Counted from the first letter of the stretch, positions 40,703 to 55,663 are shown. The stretch is DNA of 64,000 nt from Sphaerosporella brunnea (GCA_008704415.1 VXIS01000135.1:1-64000), one strand, 5' to 3'. Made by a program: numbers and translations. The notes: generated by a model not told the origin, from the letters alone.

Positions 40703-43346
40703 ATGGCAAACAGAAGCGACACCGCCAGAGCCTTATCATCCGCAGATGAGGGCCGAAGAGGGGCCTTAACCAACATGCGCCCGGAGCCTTCGGTTCCCAA
40801 CGCTGAGTCCGTGGCATGCGCAGGAACCACAGAGCCGATGAGCGCGGCGCCTGATCCCTTCGGCTTCGAAGGCACAGCAGCGTGTTCTGACGCAGTGCGG
40901 CGGTTCAATGCGGCGCTTTCGAAGCGGAAACGACTAAAAGAAGGAGAGCACACTTGCCAGAAGTGCAGATGGCTGGTTTCCGCTACAGCAGGGACGGCCC
41001 GATTGATCTCTTCCAAACCGCGGGTGATCGGGTGGAACTCCGAACACAACAGGGTGGCTGGCTCGGACCCGGAAGAGATGGGAGCACGGAATGCGGCTGG
41101 AATGACTAAGAGCTGGACGAGGCCCGAGTTGATCGCTTGTTACGTCCTGTGCCACCCCCTCCCCCCCCCGCAGGCTCTCTGACGCTGGACGAGGCTGATT
41201 GTGAGCGGTAGTCTGGTGCTCCTCACGAATCTCCTCCACCTCTGTGCAGTGCTGTATCCGGGGGCGGTACGGAACGCTCTGTCAGATCTGTCATGTAACT
41301 CGGTGGTGAACAGCTGGACATGCGACCTCCCGTGGTACCTTCTGGAAATCTCTGGAATGACGGCACCGACCATGTGTAAGTACTCCTGGGCCGTCTACCC
41401 TCATATGACTTCCCACTCACAGGACCCAGTTGCAAAGATTGCCAACTCCTACTCCCGCCCATGGAGCCTGTTCCTATCGTCCCTCTTCTGCGTTTCTGGC
41501 TTGGCTATTGCGTTCCCCAGTCGAAGCATCGAGATTTACACCGTCGGCACGGTATTGATGGACTTTGGCCTACAGGGGCTTCTAACCGTGGTGGCGATCA
41601 TAGTAGCAGACAGCAGCGACCTCAAATCACGCGCCTTCTATCTCTGGTGGTGTCACTGTACCCGCGCTGCGTGGTTGTGGTGCGTGCCCTGGATTGAGCC
41701 TGCGCTTGCATCGTGGGGCGATAACTCGACGAACTGGTTTGACTGAAGGTGCTGTCGTTGTGTGAACTTTCACAACTAACGATTCCAGGAGAAATGCAAC
41801 GATGATCTTCTTCGGCGGGGTGACAGCTTTCACAATTCCCAATGCAATGGCACTTTACATCTACATTCGCAGAGCTGAAGCACAAGGATACATCCACCAG
41901 TCCCATCGACAGTACTCCTGGACTATATGGAAACCGCAAAGCCTCTTGGACAATCTGAAGAACTTCAGCGCCAGAAATGATCTTCTTGGGACCTTGACCT
42001 GGTCACTTGGACTTGCTTTCCTCACCGCGCCGCTGATTTGTACATCTTGGTATCATCAAGGGAGCTGGACATCTATTTCTGTCGCGGTTGGGTGCTTCCT
42101 CATCTTAGTTTTTGTCATCTGGGAACTATATCTAGGAGGAACATTCTCCGACGATGATGGTCACTGGGGCTCGAGCCCTCCCGAAACAGGCCAGCAGCGA
42201 GGGCAAAGCATCTCAAATCCAGCCCAAAGTAGCTCACCTTCCCGGCCTGTCATCACAGTAGCCTGCCCTGCAGTCACAACTGGCGAGGACTTGGAAGCGT
42301 TGGCAGCACACACCTATGCACGATTGAAGCGACGTGAAGACGGCCATTCTTTCCGCGATGTATGTGATGCCTTCCTTCCTGGCTCGCTTTTCCAGACAAG
42401 CCAAGTGGCGCTTCCGATATTCTGTGCCTGCTTGGAGACCTTTGCCCGCCTGATCGCCTCATGGATTCTTATCAGTGCACCTGCAACCAGCACTGACATC
42501 GACTGGCAAACCGTTCTCTCCCAGGTTTGTTTGCTCGCAGCAGGTTTTCCTTCACAGGCGTCAGGTTAAATCTCTCAGATTAGCACTACGTGCGCCACTT
42601 TCAGCGCATTCGTAGTTGCATGGTGCATCACCGCCTGGCAGCGTCTTCCGATATTCATTGCAGTTGGTCTGCTGGTGGAACTTCTCTCCTGCCTGGTAGG
42701 TTCCAATCGGGACATTGATAAAGTCTTTCTGCACTAAGAGACTGTAGATCATGTTGGAAGGATGTTTTGGGCGCACAGTCGCTCTCCAAAGCCTGTATCT
42801 CCCACACATCTTACTCGGCTTGGGCGCCGGCATGGTCGATATCTCGCTTCTGGTCGCGGCACAGTCGGGGTGCATTAGACGCGGCGATGTGGCTACCGCG
42901 ACCGGTCTCTGTCTCGCTCTGAAAGCTCTGGCCGGGTTACTTGCGCGTGCACTTGGCCGCGCAATCGAGAAGTACTACGCGCCATTAACTGCGATTGATA
43001 TACTACGGTCGGTCTCGCAAGCAATAGACGTCAGAGAACCTGTGAGAATGGTATGGGGGACAACGGTTATCGCGGCCATTTTCGCCTTTGCGATTGCATT
43101 TGCTACTACGGTTGCGGCCATTCAGAATGTCAGATGCTTCTAGGATGAGAGCTTTGTGATGCTGATCCAAGATAGGATGATCTCACGGCGCGAAAACAGC
43201 ATGTTACGGGAACTGTATTCGGGGAGCCGGATGAGTCGGTCAGTGATGGAGAGGAGTGGAGGATCCCGGTGGATGGGACGGCGGATCCCAGTGGATCGGG
43301 CGAGGACGACTATGCTACGGCACCGCTGCAGATCGGTCCGTCGTGA
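40703..43346 (+). CDS. MFS transporter, siderophore-iron (SIT/Mir/Arn) type, seven exons
   Basis: Exons 40703-41148, 41212-41375, 41430-41736, 41789-42524, 42579-42695, 42748-43128 and 43176-43346 join in phase to 773 residues; all introns are 47-63 nt. The N-terminal 135 residues are cytosolic. The first membrane part reads SWTRPELIACYVL, LVLLTNLLHLCAV, NALSDL, then FAKIANSYSRPWSLFL, the SIT counterpart of 'PxAKxxDxxGRxxxF', and GLQGLLTVVAIIVADSSDLKS, matching the family's 'QILIADxSDLRxR'. Later helices include TLTWSLGLAFLTAPLICTS and LPHILLGLGAGMVDISL. The end, KQHVTGTVFGEPDES, resembles family C-termini. These proton symporters import ferric siderophores at the plasma membrane. Oddities are a total length about 150 residues above usual and a serine/glycine/proline-rich insert (about 440-500) in the central loop. 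Several family residues are replaced, so substrate may differ. No siderophore synthetase lies nearby. Confidence 0.75.
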
Positions 43347-46300
43347 AGAGCCTTGGCGTTTGAGTGTGTTGTGGTATCCACATAGGCATGTAGGAGTAAT
43401 GAATCACCAGTCTTTGGGAGCAGGGTGCCGGACTGTGTTTCGCTGTTCCGAGTGCCCTTTTTAGGCTGTGGAATCAAAGGGTTGCGTTGCTCCTCCTTTG
43501 CTGCGTAACTAGACGCTTCAAAATGGTCAAAAGGTCAGTAAAACAGCGCTCGATGTTGACCATGAACCTCAAAGCGTCTTTCAAGCGTTTTCTTCTTTCT
43601 GTCAAATGCCGAAACTGAGGCGTCATTCCCAAATGCACGATGCTCCTCATTGGCGGACAAAGGTAATAGTGCTCAAGTTGAATACGAACAGGGAGCGAGT
43701 GATCTTTAGTGAATCTTCCAGCCACCCCAACACCTCCCTCCCAACAGAAATCTCGCTTTCTCAGGTTAACCCGACGCGGGCTAAGGTACTTCGAGTAATT
43801 TCCAGTGAAGCGGTGTCTCCAAGCGTGAGGGACAAAGTCCCTTTCACCTATTCGAAGCCAAACTCGATGGATCACCTTCAGCCTCACGGCCTACCAAGAG
43901 GTTTACATCCCCCGAGTCTGTCCACGCCGCCTTGCCGCAGCAATCAACACAAACGCGCTGAGCACCAGCAAAGGTTTTTCGGTTTTGCAGCCCCCCTCGT
44001 TCGGCGACCGCAAGTGTTACCAACTCCCGTCCAGGCGTTGGGGCTTGCGGATGATGGCGCGGAAGCACCGGCGGCGGCGGCGTTGAGAACCAACTTGAGC
44101 TGAGCTTGGTTCTGAACTTACTTTTTTTTGTTTTGCGGCGATATATATGCTGCAACCCAGAGGCTGCCAGTGTTGCTACTGTCAGCAGTGGACGGGTAAA
44201 CTGGTTGGCGCTAAGCCACATGCTGCTCCGAGAACCATCCCCGCAGGCGAGCACCCCTGGTGTTGGAGTCCCCGGGCCGAAGTGGCGGCTGCTCGGCGAT
44301 CGTTGTCACTGGGCTTTTGCGTTGGTGTTGACGTTGTGATACAGCAACATCTCGAAGGTGTCGTTGTGGCTGGAATCACGGAGTTTACTGGGGGGAAGCC
44401 GTACCATGATTTGCTTCTCGAGCTTCGCAAGGTCGTGGAGTGGCACGTACAGAGATTCTTTGGCAACGGTGCAAGCAAAGACTTTGGTCTCGTTTGATAG
44501 CGGGAGACACTTTTGAAGAGAGCGATAGGTTTCCTTTGTATAAGCTCTCGTGTCATTGCGTTTGTGTTCTCTCCTATATTATTTGATGTTCATGTCTTTC
44601 CTTGCGCTACGTGGCCGGAGCATGGTGAGTGGATAAATAAAATGTTTGAGAACGATAAGAAGGGCGAGATTTATGGAGGGATTGGCGGATGTGCTTGTGA
44701 ACGTTGATGGGTGGATATGGAGGGTCGGGTTGGAATTGGAGTGGAAGGTGGTTTTTTCAACCTCGTAGAAGAGCAGCTATTACCAAGTTGGCGGCTTTGC
44801 ACCTCTCCATCCCGCGTGTTCCTGTATTGTGGGTGTTGTAGCGCCTCTTTACTCGGGAGGAATAGTCGCTGGATGCAGATGTCGCCGGTTCTCAAACGCT
44901 TAGGGATGGCATTTCACCAGCCTCTGTGGATATTGCAAAGACCCCACAACACCGTGCAGAGGCCTAAACTACTCGCAAAACTTTTGCTATCTGGAAGCTG
45001 TTCGGCGGGCTAATACCCTGTCATGTTTATGCGGGGGCAGCGGGATCTTTAACGCCTGAATGATTGTTACCAGGTGGGTGAAGCAGAGGAAGCCAACCAG
45101 CTTCGGTCGAAACTGTCACGGCTCGTGGTGGTGCGCCTTGCATCGGGTATTCCTATTAATTAGCTATTTTAGACTGCATTCCATCAGCCATCAACAAGCC
45201 CCGTACTTCCCCCCGGTTCGAGTCCTGGGGCTTCCTGGGACTTCCTCGCGCGTGTGTGTGTAATCTATTTTGTTGTCTGGACCGCGAACGGCCCCACCCA
45301 TCTCGGCGGGGCCTCCTCGCCGCTCCCTACACGGCTGGGACTGCGGAAGGTTTTTGGTTCCTCTCGCCTTTGCTTTGTTTGTACAGTTTTTTTTTACGGA
45401 CTGGTCACGTCGACAACTTTAGGGGGGATTTCGTTCTCGATTACTGTTGTTTTTTTTTTTTGCTGTTTGAGAGGGTTGCAGCGGGTAGAGTGAGAATTCA
45501 TGGCTGGAGCCCTACGCCTCAATCGTTGTTGCTTGGTGGCTGAATCGGAGGGAACCATAGGCGGAAATCTCCGTCGCTGAGGTGACGACGTCAAGAGGTG
45601 GTATGTAAACACCTTTTGTCGGGGCTGCCAATGTCCAGAACGGGAAGGAAAGAGCGCAAAAACCCGTGCCTCGAGACCGTGATCCCCCTCCTCCTGCTGC
45701 TGCTCCTCCTGCCTGGGCTGACTCGACCTCCAAGCGTATACGTAATGTTGATTTGGCACGAGGCGTCTGAAGAAACAGCCGATCAACTACTTCGCAGCCC
45801 CGTCCGACGTCTCTAGCCGTCCGGTCCACGTCCACGAACATCGCCAGACCCAGGGGAAAAATAAAACACAAACACAAACATAAAACTTGATATTCCTCTT
45901 TATCTCCCGGGGGAGGAGGGAACCGGTCGTCTAAATCCGAGACCTTCCCACTCCCTTTGTAACGGCCAAACAGTTCAATCTTCTCTAGCACAAACTACTG
46001 TCTGGTTATAAAATAACGCCCGTGCGCAGGACGCCGACGAGATCAGTTTTTTTTTTTTTTTTTTTTTTTTGTCAGCCTCCTTTCTTGCGCCCGATGCACA
46101 CAAACACCACTGGCTGGTACAGGTTGGCGGCAACTCCTGCATCGAAGCGATGAAGCTGTAATGTGACACTCCGGCGACACAGGAGGGACAAAGACGGTGC
46201 CTTTTCCAGCTTAGATGACAGCCCGCTCCTGTTCTCTCTCTCCTCTCGCGCAGCATGCTAGAACAGGCTGGGACGTCGACGGCGTCCTGTAAGCCCCACT

Positions 46301-46913
46301 GAGCAGAGGGTTTAGCTTCTCCGACGTTGGGGACATGAAGTCACGACTCTAGATGGATGGGTGATGCATACTTTCTACCTGGGTGGGTAGCTACCAACAG
46401 CGGTAAATGTTAATCAACAGGTAGGCTCACTGGAACAGCAGGCTCAAAAATATCGCCAAGCGTCAAATGCTGAGACAAGGCGGATCTTGCCTTGGGAGGG
46501 GAGGGAGGGGGCAATGTTAACACATGCGTGCGGCTCGATAGACAGCTTAGAGACCACACGGCAGAATCGCAAACACGAGTGCCTCTGGGTTTGCCCATGA
46601 AGTTCAAAGTGTCTTCTTAAATGCAGGCTCCAGTGGGTCTCTGACACTGCTATATAACCTCGGCCTTTCCAAGCCAATGTCAAAGATTTCTCAGTGGAAC
46701 AACGGTTCCCGACAATTCCTGCGCGGTTGGAGACCAATGTGGGTCGAGTGACTGTTAGTGAATCAAGACTCCACTCTACAACTCAACCCCAACCCAACTC
46801 CTAATAGGTACCCCGAGCATTTTTCAGTGGGCCACACAACGGTGGTACACCCACCCACAAAGGATACGCCGGTTTCCTATTCAACCTCAAACAACAACAC
46901 CTAGCCTTCACCA
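43347..46913. other. Long stretch without a confident gene
   Basis: Frames 43474-43887 (minus), 43606-44103 (plus), 44147-44497 and 45512-45991 have no recognisable domains and often face each other. T-runs lie at 45447-45460 and 46047-46070. Two overlapping minus-strand frames at 46410-46737 are also unassigned. Confidence 0.35.
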
Positions 46914-47330
46914 TCAATTCCCGTCCGACAATGCAGAAAGGGAGTGGGGTGAGGGGCATTGGGAATAGGAGTTACTCTTCACTGTACGCTGCGCATGTTG
47001 AGCGTCTTTCTCCTTCCAAGTTCTCGGTCGGCGATGGCATGATTCCCCAGCTTCCTTCGAGGAGTGTTGTCCTCGGTATGAGACAGCGAGGGAGCTACCG
47101 GCGGCGGCGGCTCTGAGATTCAACCCTGAGCAGTGTTGCTGGCATTGAATAGTGCTTGGTAGTTCTTCCTTTTTCTGCGCTTTCTGGCTGTCATCGCTCA
47201 CGATCAACCACAGTACCATGCCGCGTAGGCAGACGAGCAGGAGGATGATCCTGGCGAGGTTTTCGAAAACCTCATCGACACGGCTGTGACTGCTGATCGC
47301 GACTGTAAAGAGGGTAGTCAGCAACAAGAA
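46914..47330 (-). CDS. Hypothetical small membrane protein, 5' end unresolved
   Basis: A minus-strand frame preceded by a GTTTTAG acceptor-like sequence encodes TTFLLLTTLFTVAIS and ARIILLLVCLRGMVLWLIVS, two hydrophobic segments, followed by a charged, serine-rich tail. It has no ATG at its beginning, so a 5' exon must exist if the gene is real; none could be joined in phase. No family is recognised. Confidence 0.35.
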   Translation of the reverse strand, partial: FLLLTTLFTVAISSHSRVDEVFENLARIILLLVCLRGMVLWLIVSDDSQKAQKKEELPSTIQCQQHCSGLNLRAAAAGSSLAVSYRGQHSSKEAGESCHRRPRTWKEKDAQHAQRTVKSNSYSQCPSPHSLSALSDGN

Positions 47331-47339
47331 GGTGGTCAA

Positions 47340-48322
47340 GGTCTAAAACAACACGCCTCAGCAACTCCGATTGTTTGTTTGATTACTTATTTATCAGCTT
47401 TTATGTCCCGTACCCCCATGAAATTCGCTGTACGCCGTGAGAAACAATCAATCCACCATATCCCATGTTACAACCGGGGCCCGCAGTACGCATCATGGCG
47501 CGAACTACTCCATCGAGTCTCCACCCCCCACCCCTCAACCAGAACGCCACCTCGTCGTGGGCAACGCCAGCGTACCAGGCATCTCGTGTTTTCATGCCTA
47601 CCTACTACCTATCGTCCCGGCAGCAGTAGCTTAATACCCACACAACACGCGCAGAACCCGAACACACGCCCCCCCCCCCGCCCAGACTACCCAGCTCAAA
47701 AAAAGTAACCAACTGAACGGTGTTTACGCCGCACTCCAAGCCAGGGGCGTGGCTTGTGGATCACTCAGAGAGTGGGGGTTGTTTGACTCGGACATGTAGC
47801 AGTACCCACTAAGAAGAAGCCTGGAGATATGAGCCGTAATATTCCAGGCCAGCTATCTGAGCATTCCCCATCAAGGTCAAGGGTGCTGCACCCCGCTGCT
47901 CTCTTTGCAAAGGAAAAGGCTAGTTATTGTGCTCCCAAGTGTTCCAGCCCGCACGTGGCTTTCCTTCTTCGCCCGATAATAGACGGGGTGTCTATAGAAA
48001 AGACATTCTTTTTTTTTTTTTTTTTTTTTTGCCCCTTCCCAGAGATCCCGCAAGAAAACGCGTTTCTTTATTTATTTTGTGCCGGAGCAAAAAAAAGGAA
48101 AGAAAAAAAACAAAAAAAAACAAACGCAACGACCATTCTACGTCTGCCAGTCAGCAGGCTCGATCCTGTGCTCAAGGGTAACTACTTGTCTATCTATCTA
48201 AAGGGGAAACCTATATCGAAGCCATATACATCAGTGTCGCAAGGTCTGCTGGTGCATGCAAAAAGCGGGGTGCTGCTGCTGCTGCTCTGCTCGTGCGGAG
48301 GACTGGGAGATTGTAGGGCAAA

Positions 48323-48354
<32 letters not shown>

Positions 48355-49760
48355 AGCCCGCCCTTAAATACCCATCCTATCCTCTCTCTTCCGCAACTTT
48401 TTCCGCATGGTGAAATGGCGACCCGGAACATGTACGGTTCAGGTGGTTTATACCCGTTGCTGCGTCAGGCCCCGTCCGACGTCTTTATGGTCCCGTCCCT
48501 CCACATCCCCAGACGGACCCGGGCCCACACAACAACTCCATGAGGTTGTGACCGATGGCACGGACTGACTTTAAAGCTCGAACTTGCGGTGTATCCCTAT
48601 CGGTATCGCCGTCAACAATGCCCCCCCCCCCCCCTATCTTAGTCCCAGTACTCAGCGTAGACATCTCACGGACGCTGAGAGCCGAGGAGGTAGGGCAGGT
48701 GTATTTCCCCCACCCCAGGATGTGTGGATGTTGATGGTATACAAGCTCCCTCATGGGCGCGAGAGTGTCACGCCTATAGACCAGGCCGAAGGAAAGGGAA
48801 ATGTCGGTGATAGAACCCCCCCCCCCACCCCCCCACCCCCCCACCACCAGACAAACACGCATGCTCACGACTCTAGAGCCACATTACTCTACTCCAGCTG
48901 CGGGTACCCAACCACAGATCGAGTGCTCCCTCGTGAATTCCCCGCAATCACATTCAGGGCAACAACGTAGCTCCTCACAGCATCTTCCTTTCCAGCCTCA
49001 AAGACTAGAAAACACTCCCAAACACCTCCTCGGAGCGTAGTAGCCAGTGCCGATATCAAAAAGACCGCGCGATGGCATCCTACAGCCCCCCCTCACAATC
49101 AAGGTGTTGTTACAACTAGTCTACGTCCTCGTTGTGCGCCTGCGCGGGAGCTACAACAACACAACATGGGTTTAAGTAATTCTACAGGTGGACTATACCA
49201 CCGCCCCCCTTCCAGCTGGAGAAGCAACTCATTTCCCGTCCGTCACATTTATTATCATGGCCAATATTTAATGCAGACAGACAGACAGACCGGACGGGAG
49301 TAGTTAGCTTGTGTGGAGCACCCAGAGCTATCCCGCGTTGTACATACTTCAAGTACAGATGTACGTACATACAATACAAAGGCAAAAACACAAACACAAA
49401 CTTTTGTACATATGTGCCAGGCCGAGGCCCCACAAGCGTGAAGCCGGCGATCGTTTACCCATTCGCTGGACAGCAGCAGCATTCACAACTTGATTGTCAG
49501 GCTGCATTGAAAATATACTGTGCACATCACTTTGAACCCCGATGGCACCCGGTAAGAAGAAGTTCAGCAACCCCCAACGATGGATTCTCTAGAAGTAGCA
49601 GTACCCTTCACGCAATTGCCGTCAATTGCAACAGCCGCAAGTCAAACCAATAATGTTACCGCACATGCCCCTCCCTCCCCTCCCGTCCCCCCCCCCCCCA
49701 TCCACCCCCTCCCTTGCCCTTCCCTTCCCCTTCCCCTTCCCTTCCCCTTCCCTTCCCCGT
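47340..49760. other. No gene seen; homopolymer-rich
   Basis: T-, A- and C-runs of 12-22 bases (48010-48030, 48321-48354, 48619-48633, 48817-48842) and a pyrimidine CCCTTCC repeat (49715-49757), which would be the 3' flank of the gene that follows on the minus strand. Confidence 0.45.
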
Positions 49761-50240
49761 CTACATCTCCACATACGCCCCCCTTTGCGTGAGCATCCAC
49801 ACGATACTCGCCGAGCTAACAACCAGTGGGCCCGCCAGCCCAGCACCCAAGCGCGCAGTTCCAAACAGCAGCCACTCGCTCACAAAGTGTGCAGCCGCCA
49901 GTACATAGCTCCACAGACACAGGTCATACACCTGGGGGTTGGCGATATGGTACGCAGCGTACGCTCTGACGACTGCAGAAAGGAACGTCCACGTGCCGAA
50001 CGTGCGGGTGGAGAGCGCGGTGACGTCTTGTGGCCGCTGCGAGTAAACGCGCCGCGTCAGCTTTAGCGTCGTGTAGTTCTGTACCGAGTTGAAGGTCGCT
50101 ACTAGGGAGACCTTTTTTTGGCCCGCGGGGGTTAGCTTGCGTTGGCGGGAGGGAAGATGGGAAGATGAGGGACGGACAAAGAGAAGCCATTTTGGCAGCA
50201 GACCTGGAGTCTGCGGGAGGAGCTGGAGGAGCGCCGACAT
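49761..50240 (-). CDS. ERG28: Erg28, ergosterol biosynthesis scaffold protein, two exons
   Basis: Exon 1 is 50240-50178 and exon 2 is 50111-49761, giving 137 residues, the usual Erg28 length. The N-terminus GLLPKWLLF is followed by VSLVATFNSVQNYTTLK, LTRRVY, LSTRTFGTWTFLSAVVRAYA, VYDLCLWSYVLAAAHFVSEW and GPLVVSSASIVWMLTQ. This is the family's four-helix layout with the conserved TFGTWT and HFxSEW motifs. In yeast, Erg28 is an ER membrane tether holding the C-4 demethylation enzymes Erg25, Erg26 and Erg27 together. The intron (50177-50112, 66 nt, GTCCGT donor, GCTAAC branch) is frame-preserving and stop-free; retained, it would insert 22 basic residues between the first helix parts. ATG 50240 is chosen over an in-frame GTG at 50309. 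Confidence 0.9.
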   Translation of the reverse strand: MSALLQLLPQTPGLLPKWLLFVRPSSSHLPSRQRKLTPAGQKKVSLVATFNSVQNYTTLKLTRRVYSQRPQDVTALSTRTFGTWTFLSAVVRAYAAYHIANPQVYDLCLWSYVLAAAHFVSEWLLFGTARLGAGLAGPLVVSSASIVWMLTQRGAYVEM

Positions 50241-50439
50241 GTTGCTGGTGAGGTTGTGGTGAGAGTGTGCGATGGAAAGGAGAACCTGAGCTGGTTGAGA
50301 GACAGACACGTTGCACAGAGGCTAAGCAAGGTTTCGGTTAAGATCTGCGGGTTCCTGGTTCCTGGCGAAACGAAACGAAATGTACCCGAGAAATGGTCAA
50401 AACCTTCCCTGAAAGGCGAGAATTACGAATTCGATAAAC

Positions 50440-51810
50440 TCAACGCTACAACAATCTTTATGCTCTCCCTCTCTGCCAAACCTGAGCCCGCCGCTTCCAT
50501 CCCTTCGGAACAATTTTCCCAGTGCCCCCTCCTTCAATTCTCCCTCCTTTCTGAGCGTGTCCACCCCGGCAGCCAGGACCGCACTCAAGTTCTGGAACCC
50601 GCCTTTAGTGCGTTGCCCACCGCCGCTCCTGCTGTGCCGACCGTGGCCGCGAGGATGCTAGTGTTTATGCCCGCCATCAAGCAACTGTTCTCAACCAGCC
50701 CCTCATGCGCGGGTACGTGCACTTTGAACAGTTCGACGAAGGCGGCCTGTTCCGTTTTCCGGATGCCCTTCAGGTCCAGAACCTTTTTGAAGTTGGTCGG
50801 GTTCGAGTCCGCGATGTGGATCAGGTACGCCTGCACGATTCCTTTGGAAGGCGAAGTAGATACCTGCAGGGTTTTCAGCAGTGCATCGAGCTTTGCCGAT
50901 GTCCGCGAGACGTGCTTGAGATGTGTCTGCGGTATTGGCGGAGGCTCCTCTTCGTGCTGTGACGGTTTGCGAGCGTGATCAATTCCTCCAGTGCTTCCTT
51001 AATGACGTACGCGTCGAGCAGCATTTGTTCAGCACCTACACATGGGTTTGCATGCAACAATTGAAGAGAGGAAGCCGGCCACCGCGGCCTCGACAACGCG
51101 GTCACAGAACGAGCGGCGCCACATGTCCTTGCCGATCACATCGAGAGCTTCTTGGGCGGAGCTCTTCAACCTTTCGACGAGCACGCCGACGTAGCCAGAT
51201 TGATCACCCACAGACTCCATGCATGCCCACGGACAGTTGCGCATTTCCCGCCATGCCGGTTCTAGTGCAACTTCCACTCGGCGGACGAGAGTGAGGACTA
51301 CCATACTGACGACGGAAAGGAAATTTTCGCTTTGCCGCTGTTGATCTAGTAGCGATCTGATAGATGGATCGGTAGGACTTGAAGTGGGCCATGAGCTCCA
51401 GCACCGCCGCCAGAAGCCCCGAGCATTCTCTGTACTGCCGCATGCGGGTATTGGCCTTGAGCTGCCCAAAGGCGGTAGTCAACATCTGCAACCTCTTCAG
51501 CATGGTCATCGACAGCGTCAGATTCCGCTTGGTCGAATCCAGCTTCTTGATGTCCGCGGTCATGGCTGTGATCGCTTCCTCGGTCCTCATAGCACGTGCG
51601 CGAACCGTGTCGATGTTGTTGAACAGCGCCGCCAAATCCGCCTTCGCGGCGGATATCCGTGCAAGGCTGTCGGCATTTGTAGCCGATTGGGTTGCCACCA
51701 GGTCCCTGAATCGAGACTGTCGAGGTGGGGTGACGGCGGCGAGAGAGGACGGGTGCGAGAAGCGGGCGTTTGAGTGGTCGATGGGGGATCATAGTCGGCT
51801 GGCTGGGTGT
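50440..51810 (-). pseudogene. VPS53: VPS53 pseudogene: both ends present, middle deleted, several frameshifts
   Basis: Vps53 is a subunit of the GARP tethering complex for endosome-to-Golgi traffic, normally about 800 residues or more. Here the N-terminal region is clear: PADYDP near 51800, then after a shift IDHSNARFSHPSSLAA, and ATNADSLARISAAKADLAAL through DIKKLDSTKRNLTLSM, TRMRQYRECSGLLAAVLEL and HFKSYRSIYQIAT. It passes directly, near 51330, to the C-terminal half: ALEPAWREMRN, ESVGDQSGYVGVLVERLKS, FCDRVVEAAVAGFL, GAEQMLLDAYVI, LDALLKTLQV and IVQAYLIHIADSNPTNFKKV through VLDLKGIRK. An estimated 350 or so residues are missing, and at least four frame changes are needed to follow the text. 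No intron can explain the gap. A functional copy presumably exists elsewhere; this reads as a decayed duplicate or a lost gene. Confidence 0.85.
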
Positions 51811-54329
<2,519 letters not shown>

Positions 54330-55663
54330 TTGCGGCCAGCATCGCGAGTTTGGTTATTATATTATCTTTTTTTTGTGATGTTTTGTCTCAGCGTTTTCCT
54401 ATCGGTAGGTAGGTAGGCAGGCAGGCAGGTGGTCAAGGCAGATCGGATCATAGATTCTTTTTTTGGAATACTACTACTGGGTATTACTTATACAGAGAGA
54501 GGCGTGGGCGTGTGGAGGGATCTGACTATTGGGTGTATTGGATATATGGAAATCATGTCTTTTCAGTTTTTTTTTTGGTTGCTTCTTCTTTTTTACTGAT
54601 GGTTTTACCTTTTTCTTTATACCTTACTGTCCTTTTTTTTCTGTGTACTGTTTTTTAGCCCAGTTTATTGCTGCTGTTGCCGCGTTGCTGAGTGAGGGTG
54701 ATAGACGGGGACAGATCAGATTCTATTTTATTATCAACGTATCGGCACTACTAGATGCTGCTTGCTTGCTTGCTTTCCTTACGCATCCACTGCGCAAAAA
54801 GAAGTAGGAGTAGTAGATATGAGGCTCACGCCGGGAGGAAAATCAATATGTCACCACGGAGGGTGGAGAATAGTTCTGGAGTCATATCTGCTGATTTTTT
54901 TTTTTTTTGTTTTTGTTTTTTGACAGCCCCCATCGTGGCTCGGATGATTGATACTACTGCACTGCAATGGCTGGCGCTGGCGGCTTCCTTTGCTTTATGC
55001 TCTTGCAACTATGGCTCTCTCACTCCCTGAGCTTGTAAGTGTAGCTTGCACAATATATATATAAGTCGGGTGCTCCCCGAACAAACAGCAACTGGCAACG
55101 CCACTACGATTGCTGCTAGAACTTTGTGAAGCTGGGGGTGGCATCGTAGGCCTCCCTAGAGCCTTTTTGAGTGTTTTGAAGAAAAAATACCGACTTCTTC
55201 GTGGACGACAAAGGTCTTGGCATTGTTTGGTTGTATGGAGGAAAGAAGTCGGGTGCTCTTTGCATGTGTGTAACGGCACCCGAATTACCCTTGTACGCTA
55301 GTACACATAGATCAACAGAGAAATCTGTTCCCTCGTGGACGCGTTGTTGTTGTTGGGAAAGCGCGCGGCGCGGCGACGGCGATGGGTGCGAAGCCGCCCG
55401 CATCCCTTGCTTGGTGGACACCCTTTTTTTTTGGAGGCGCGGGTATTTTTAATTTTGTAACCCTAACCCTAATTTTCAGATCTTGGGTATGCTCGTGAAC
55501 AGCCCCCCCCCCCCCACCGCTGCCACCCAGTTTCTTGCTATGGTGCTGACACGAGATCTCGTCAATTCGCCAGTTCAACCGTCGCGTACTATAACCTCGT
55601 TCCGCCTGACCCTGGGCCTACATGTTCGCGAGGCGTTGTTATTGTACGGTAATTCTAAAGGGC
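54330..55663. other. Intergenic, T-runs and a telomere-like stub
   Basis: Contains (GTAG/GCAG)n repeats at 54405-54430, several T-runs, two telomere-like units AACCCTAACCCTAA at about 55458, and a C-run at 55503-55516. No gene is supported. Confidence 0.5.

Noticed and set aside
41376..41429. A 47-nt GTAAGT...CACAG intron in the transporter
   Set aside because: That acceptor gives an immediate stop; using the CCCAG acceptor seven bases later (54 nt) keeps the frame and the family motif.
43474..44497. Several frames of 100-165 codons on both strands
   Set aside because: No domains, no consistent splice joins and mutual overlap; not reported as genes.
45190..45235. CCCGGTTCGAGTCCTGG, a T-arm-like sequence
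   Set aside because: No matching 5' acceptor, D-arm or anticodon arm upstream.
55450..55475. Telomere-like AACCCTAACCCTAA (also two units at about 777 and near 31490)
   Set aside because: Only two units each and no flanking subtelomeric structure; common by chance or as repair scars.
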